Shown: positions 59,598 through 64,000 of the stretch, piece by piece | Position numbering within the stretch: the stretch's first letter is position 1 | Layout of the letters: every line of letters begins with the position of its first letter | Source: JACVRW01 sp963821275 | GTDB taxonomy: Bacteria; Actinomycetota; Thermoleophilia; Solirubrobacterales; Thermoleophilaceae | Assembly: GCA_963821275.1 (NCBI GenBank) | Contig: CAWGDF010000010.1 | Coordinates: 239,095-303,094, forward strand | DNA length: 64,000 bases | Direction: 5' to 3' | The notes under the pieces: model-generated | Told to the model about the DNA's origin: nothing | Databases searched by the model: none | What the model saw: the letters and a program-made list of their open reading frames with translations, nothing else | Program-made: the position numbers and the translations under genes

Positions 59598-60325
59598 TCA
59601 GCTCTCCCACTGCGGCGGACCTGCCGGCCCGCCCCGGGGGGAACGCAGTGCGCCCCAAAGCCGGGACAGGAGCGCGAAGCCGAGGCACCAGAGGATGAAC
59701 ACGACGGCAAAGGCAAACGCGCCCAGACGCCGCAGAGGTTGTTCGACGACGGCCTTCGAGCGCGGCGGGCCTATCTTCTCGACGACGATCCCGGGAGGGT
59801 TGCCCCCGGTAGTCGAGGCGGACGTGATGTGGATGAGCTCGGTCGTGGCTGCGTTCGCAAGTCGCGCCGCTCGCGCGCGGTCGGGCGCGGTGGTGGCGAT
59901 CGTGATGAGCGGGAGTCGCTCATCGAAGCCCACGGCCACCAGGTACGGCTCGGGCCTCTCGGCTTCCGCCTCCAGCGCATGCCCAATCAGCAGCGACGGC
60001 ATCTCGGGATCGGTCAGGTTCGTCGAGATCGCGGCAACGCTGCTGGGGGGGATCCCCATGTCCCGAGCCATGCGTCTGATCGACGAGCCGGTGGCCGTCA
60101 TCTCGGCCAGTATCCCCGATCGCCACGGCAGGGTCTCGGCGCCCTTCGGGGCGGGGTTGAGCAGCTGCGAGTCTGGGGTGTCGACCACCAGGCGGGTGGT
60201 GGCGACGCCAAAGGTATGGTCTCGCCCCGCATGGCCATCAGGCCGACGACGCCGGCGACCAGGGCACCGAGGACGACCGGGACTGGATGGCGGCGGAGCC
60301 AGCGTCCGAAGGCCAGGAGTTCCAT
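59598..60325 (-). CDS. chain-length-determinant-like (Wzz) membrane protein, frameshifted
   Basis: The ATG at 60325 opens MELLAFGRWLRRHPVPVVLG with a first membrane segment (ALVAGVVGLMAM), but this frame fails after about 37 residues. One base later the frame reads TFGVATTRLVVDTPDSQLLN and continues through the external domain (ARAARLANAATTELIHITSA) to a second membrane segment (AFAFAVVFILWCLGFALLSR) and a stop at 59598. A single-base slip near 60215 explains it. The fold matches the proteins at 60330-61097 and 61170-62122. Role: control of glycan chain length. Written as one gene; the frame from 60188 is its intact part. Confidence 0.75.
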
Positions 60326-60329
60326 CTGG

Positions 60330-61097
60330 TCAGCGGCCGGTTGCCCACTCGGACAGCGTGGCGGTACGCCATCCCTCACGGATCCGCTGAATGAGGATCA
60401 GGGTCGCACAGGAGGCCGAGAAGATCAGCACGAACGCCAAGAGAGCCACTTGCCAGTCGATGCCGCCATTGATCACCTCTCCTCGTGCACGCCCGACCTG
60501 CACCAGCCGGATGCGGTCGGGTTCCGGCGTGTCCGTGGACTGCGCCAACTCGCCCACGTAGCGCCGCATCGCGTCCACCGCGGCATTGGCCAGGGCCTCG
60601 GCGCTCGCCGCGGTCGGCGTCTGTGCGTACACGTAGAGAACGGGCACCGTCGGATTGGCCTGGATGTTCAGGCGGTACTGGTCGTTCAGCTTCAGGGCGT
60701 CTCCCACGCTCCTCTCGGCGCCGACCTCGGCAAGCGCTCGCGGTTGGTCCGGCGTCAGCGGCGGTGAGACCTGCAGCACCTCAACCGGAATCTCGGCCTC
60801 CCGCGCGATGGCGGTGCGAACCTTCCCGATCGTCATGATGTTGCCGAGGACTACGGCACGGTCGGTCAGCGATTCGAGGTACTGGTCGCGGCGAAGATCG
60901 AGCAGCGCCGATCTGGGAGAGTCCACGACGACCTGAGTCGACGCCGACGCCATCTCCAGCGCCCGGGGCGTCAACCCCGGGGGAAAGAGACTCACGGTGT
61001 TGACGCTCCACAGCGCGGCAAGCAGTCCGAGGGCGGCACAGAGGAGGACGCCCCTTCGCAGCTGCCAGAGGTTTCTCAAGCGGTTTCCGAGCCCCAT
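60330..61097 (-). CDS. chain-length-determinant-like (Wzz) membrane protein
   Basis: 255 residues, intact. Membrane segment 1 at about 18-38 (VLLCAALGLLAALWSVNTVS), external domain with STQVVVDSPRSALLDLRRDQ, VRTAIAREAEIPVEVLQVSP and SAEALANAAVDAMRRYVGEL, and membrane segment 2 near the C-terminus (VALLAFVLIFSASCATLILI). The cytoplasmic tail is short with no kinase. Partner of the polymerase/ligase in setting polysaccharide length, probably through hetero-oligomers with its two neighbours. Its stop is four bases before the next start. Confidence 0.82.
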   Translation of the reverse strand: MGLGNRLRNLWQLRRGVLLCAALGLLAALWSVNTVSLFPPGLTPRALEMASASTQVVVDSPRSALLDLRRDQYLESLTDRAVVLGNIMTIGKVRTAIAREAEIPVEVLQVSPPLTPDQPRALAEVGAERSVGDALKLNDQYRLNIQANPTVPVLYVYAQTPTAASAEALANAAVDAMRRYVGELAQSTDTPEPDRIRLVQVGRARGEVINGGIDWQVALLAFVLIFSASCATLILIQRIREGWRTATLSEWATGR

Positions 61098-61169
61098 TAC
61101 GTGTCTCTTCGACCAACGCCGGGCGGGGGCACCGACTTGCGCCTTGGCGGTCGGCGCATGCCGGCTCGG

Positions 61170-62122
61170 CTAGGCGGTCCTGGCGCGCGTTGCCCGCCGA
61201 GTGCGGTCGCCGCCGTCGTCCTTGGATCCCGGCGCCTCGGCGTCGCTGTCCGGTAGCTCCGTCCACCAGAGCTCGGGGTCCTCCGTGCCTTCCGGCTCGG
61301 GCGGGTCGCGCTCGGGCGGGACGAGCTCGAGAAGGGGGTCCGCGGTGAGTCCCCCCAGCCTGGTGTCGTCAGGCGTCAACGCCAGGTCAGCGGCACTCGC
61401 GTGCTCCGAGGCGGCCGCCCGGCGCCAAGCCCGGGCCAGGGCCGAGCCGAACACAATGGCGGCACAGCCGAGGACGAAGACGAAGATCGTCGCAGCCAGG
61501 GCCACCAGCGGACCCGACCCGCTTGAAGCCACTGCCCCCTGCGCGTCCCCGAACGTCTTGACCCGCAGCCGGTGGTCCACGGTCACCCGTTCGGTTGCCG
61601 CCTTGGAGTCGAGGTACTCGCCAAGCCCGCCGACGGCCGCATTCGCCAGTCTCGCCGCCTCGGCCGGGCTGGGCGCCTCAGTGTCAACCTTGATGATCGG
61701 CAGCTCGATCAGGTCAGTGTTCGTGAGCACCGACGTCGTCAGCTTGTAATCCTTGGACCCCGGTTCAGCCGCGGCTCCTGGTGACTCTTGCTGAGAGATT
61801 GCGGTGGCGGAGATCTGACGCGGTTGCAGCCCCGCGCGCCGCGCTATGGCGGCCTTGACCTGGCCCTCGACCATGATGTTCGCCAGGACGGCGGCGCGGG
61901 CGCCGAGGGTCTCGGAACCCCGCGGGTGACGTCGACCACCTGGGAACGAGGTGTGTCGACGAGGATGCGCGCCGTGGCGACGCCGATCTCTGAGCTTCGA
62001 CTCTCCGGAGGCAGCGAGACTCGGAAGGCGAGTAAGAACCCAACGGCGACCGCCAGCACCGCGACGGCGCCGACGAGAACCCGTCGCTGCGACAGCTCGC
62101 GGAGGATGGTGACGGTTTGCAT
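61170..62122 (-). CDS. chain-length-determinant-like (Wzz) membrane protein, frameshifted
   Basis: The ATG at 62122 begins MQTVTILRELSQRRVLVGAV with a membrane segment (VAVLAVAVGFLLAF), then EIGVATARILVDTPRSQVVD. That frame breaks after VTRGVP. In the next frame the sequence carries on as GSETLGARAAVLANIMVEGQ through the external domain to a second membrane segment (LVALAATIFVFVLGCAAIVF) and a long acidic Pro-rich tail. Restoring one C in the run near 61920 would give VTPRGSETLGARAAV and a single 317-residue protein. Function as for its two neighbours. Confidence 0.78.
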
Positions 62123-62217
62123 GCTTGGTCAGGGCAAGGGGCGGGGTCCGCCCCTTTCTGGATCAACGCGACTCATCGAGGTTTCTTTCGACCCCGGGTC
62201 GGAGGACGGGGCACGAA

Positions 62218-63189
62218 GTGCAAGTTCGCCCTGACCGGCGTCGTTCAGTGGTCGTGCCCCATGATCGCCCGGACCTGAGCGTCATCGTCGTCACGCACAA
62301 CGGCTGTGACGTCGCGCTTGCGACACTCCGGTCCGCCCAGGCCAACGCCGGCGATGTCTCCTGCCAGTGGATTGTGGTGGACAGCGGCTCGACCGACGGG
62401 ACGCCCGATGCGATCGAGCGCGAGTTTCCCGAGGTGCGCGTGATCCGCGCTCCCAACCGCGGCTTCGCGGCAGGAAACAACATCGGCCTCGCGCACGCCC
62501 GCGGACGCTATGTCCAGCTTCTGAATCCGGACGTGGAGATCGAGCGGGGGAGCTTCGCCGATCTCGTCGCCGCGCTCGACCGGCGCCCGGAGGTCGGCAT
62601 CGCGAGCGTCGTGCAGCTGGCCGCGGACGGGCAGCTCTTGGCGTCCGTCCGGCGGTTCCCGACCCCAGCTCGACACCTTGGGGAGGCGCTGGGCGCGGCG
62701 CGACTGCCTGCGCTGCAACGCCTGCAGGAGCTCGATACGAACTTTGAGGACTACCGTCACGAGCGCTCCGTGGAGTGGGTCGTCGGCGCCTTCATGTGTG
62801 CCCGCCGGGACGCGATCGAGCAGGTGGGTCCGCTCGACGAGAGCTTCTTCCTCTACAGCGAGGAAACGGACTGGTGCCATCGCTTCAGACAGCGGGGATG
62901 GGACATCCGCCACATGCCGCTCATGACGATCACCCATCTCGAGGGCGACACCACGGGTGCCAAGACCCTCGCTCAGCTATGGCACTCGCGGCGTCGCTAC
63001 GCCTACAAGCACTTCTCCTGGCCGCGCGCGCTCGGGATCCACGCCGCACTGGTGCTCGGCCGTCTCCTTCGGCTTCTGGTTGTGGCGCCGGCGGCGCTGG
63101 TACAGCCGCGCTTGCGGCAGCGCGTCCGCGCCGAGGCTTTCGGGCTTGCCGTGCTCTGCGGCGCTGGTCCGCCCTACCGGGCCGGCTGA
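62218..63189 (+). CDS. GT2-family glycosyltransferase
   Basis: 323 residues from GTG 62218, preceded by GGAGGA. LSVIVVTHNGCDVALATLRS, CQWIVVDSGSTDGTPDAIER, NRGFAAGNNIGLAHARGRYV and LLNPDVEIERGSFADLVAAL are standard rhamnosyl/GT2 blocks. WVVGAFMCARRDAIEQVGPL and FFLYSEETDWCHRFRQRGWD complete the acceptor region. A hydrophobic C-terminus (LRLLVVAPAALVQ) may anchor it to the membrane. Divergent from the third chain-length gene; its 3' end overlaps the convergent beta-helix gene by 16 bases. Confidence 0.92.
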   Translation: MQVRPDRRRSVVVPHDRPDLSVIVVTHNGCDVALATLRSAQANAGDVSCQWIVVDSGSTDGTPDAIEREFPEVRVIRAPNRGFAAGNNIGLAHARGRYVQLLNPDVEIERGSFADLVAALDRRPEVGIASVVQLAADGQLLASVRRFPTPARHLGEALGAARLPALQRLQELDTNFEDYRHERSVEWVVGAFMCARRDAIEQVGPLDESFFLYSEETDWCHRFRQRGWDIRHMPLMTITHLEGDTTGAKTLAQLWHSRRRYAYKHFSWPRALGIHAALVLGRLLRLLVVAPAALVQPRLRQRVRAEAFGLAVLCGAGPPYRAG

Positions 63190-64000
63190 TCCGAAGAGCA
63201 GAGCGTCAGTTGCCGGTTTCGGTATTGCAGCGCTGGCGTCGGACCGTTCTCGTCACCTGGTAGTTGGAGTTGATCCTGAACAATGTCGGCCTGCCAAGCG
63301 GCGAGCGCCGAGCAGCGGACGTCGATGGGCCCGAAGACCCAGGAGTTATTCACGATCTTCAGTCCGCGAACGGTCCCCGGCATGCCGTCGCGGAACGGGT
63401 AGCCGGCGCCCATCACCAGCAACCGGTTTACATCTGCCCGGGTGTTGCCCTGGCTGTGCGGGTAGTAGAACGGCGCGGTTCCGCACTCGATGCCGGTTCC
63501 GTCCACGGTCGTGTTCACCACCGTCAGCGCGTCGCCCCCGTAGCCCTGGATGCCGTCCGCGTGCAGTACGCAGTCATCGCTGTCGACGATCTTCACAAAC
63601 GAGTCCTCGATCCGGACGGGGCCGCAGCCGGCCTCCTTGCTGCTGACCCGGAAGCCCTCGGAGCGTCGCCAGATCTTTACGCGGCGAGCCGTGTAGCCGC
63701 CGTACCTCACCACTCCCTCGAACTCCTTCGTGGCCGTCTGGCCGGGCGGGGGCTCGATCGTGGTGTTCTCGATCGTCAGCCCGTTCGCGCGGCAGGTCGG
63801 GCCGGGCTGGTTGTTGATGTAGCCACCCTGGAGCTTGACTCGCCGGATCGTCACGTTGGGAGCGTCGACGGTCAGGTCCGCGTTCTGCAGCAGCACGTCC
63901 TGCACGACGGCGCCGGGCCGAGTCACGCGGAGAGTGCTGGTGCGGGTCCGCGCCGGTGTCCAGCCGGGAGGCACTCCGGTGCTCGACGGCGTGGGAAAGC
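63174..64000 (-). CDS. right-handed beta-helix protein, 5' end cut by window edge
   Basis: Runs in from the right edge, so the N-terminus is missing; the visible 275 codons start AFPTPSSTGVPPGWTPAR. Beta-helix rungs include NVTIRRVKLQGGYINNQPGP, GLTIENTTIEPPPGQTATKE, YTARRVKIWRRSEGFRVSSK and VRIEDSFVKIVDSDDCVLHA. The lead-in TGVPPG and the rung layout (ADGIQGYGG compared with TDGIQAFEG) match the protein at 4512-5276, so they are paralogues. Probably exported. A glycan-lyase or adhesin role is possible, but no catalytic set can be named. Confidence 0.8.
   Translation of the reverse strand, partial: FPTPSSTGVPPGWTPARTRTSTLRVTRPGAVVQDVLLQNADLTVDAPNVTIRRVKLQGGYINNQPGPTCRANGLTIENTTIEPPPGQTATKEFEGVVRYGGYTARRVKIWRRSEGFRVSSKEAGCGPVRIEDSFVKIVDSDDCVLHADGIQGYGGDALTVVNTTVDGTGIECGTAPFYYPHSQGNTRADVNRLLVMGAGYPFRDGMPGTVRGLKIVNNSWVFGPIDVRCSALAAWQADIVQDQLQLPGDENGPTPALQYRNRQLTLCSSDQPAR

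Overview
The window is high-GC DNA with many GTG and TTG starts, short ATGA/GTGA gene overlaps, wax-ester-synthase-type acyltransferases, a fused SecDF and a large surface-polysaccharide region. This points to an actinobacterium, most likely class Thermoleophilia (Solirubrobacterales-like). That placement is inferred from gene content, not from a phylogeny.

Layout. (1) 0-6.6 kb is accessory. It holds a partial secreted protein, a hypothetical protein, a block of palindromes, and a compact [NiFe]-hydrogenase cassette (small subunit, large subunit, C-terminal endopeptidase). The cassette is bracketed by two tRNA 3'-end-like sequences that agree at 22 of 25 bases. After it come a frameshifted thrombospondin-3/beta-helix secreted protein and a CDF-type transporter. 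(2) 6.7-15.1 kb carries a WS/DGAT acyltransferase and a plus-strand run: SnoaL-like protein, phosphodiester glycosidase, metallophosphoesterase, sugar nucleotidyltransferase, RpiR regulator, then secreted M23 and M1 peptidases. (3) 15.2-31.7 kb is a conserved housekeeping block: pdxS-pdxT, M29 aminopeptidase, yebC, a glycosyltransferase, ruvC-ruvA-ruvB, a zinc-ribbon protein, secDF, recJ, an FkbM methyltransferase and a bifunctional RelA/SpoT. It ends at strong hairpins shared with a convergent lipid kinase. (4) 32.8-37.8 kb is regulatory: a LuxR-type ATPase regulator split by a frameshift, a small internally duplicated protein, an ECF sigma factor and a LuxR-type regulator. (5) 37.8-64 kb is a surface-polysaccharide locus: initiating sugar transferase, CDP-sugar genes, methyltransferase, glycosyltransferases, epimerase, flippase, an O-antigen-ligase-like protein fused to a chain-length-regulator-like domain, three more chain-length-regulator-like proteins, a large secreted beta-propeller/LamG protein and a second beta-helix protein. 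Decayed IS110 and IS256 pieces and two inverted copies of a roughly 230-bp MITE-like element interrupt it.

The most unusual features are these. The ligase fusion has a 33-bp minisatellite at its 5' end that appears to have grown out of its own coding sequence and is open in three reading frames. The hydrogenase cassette sits between tRNA-end repeats. The MITE-like copies lie in opposite orientation inside similarly oriented flanks. A Cys-rich protein carries two copies of an unrecognised domain. At least six genes show single-base frame breaks, which suggests either indel errors in the assembly or real decay, and raw reads should settle this first.
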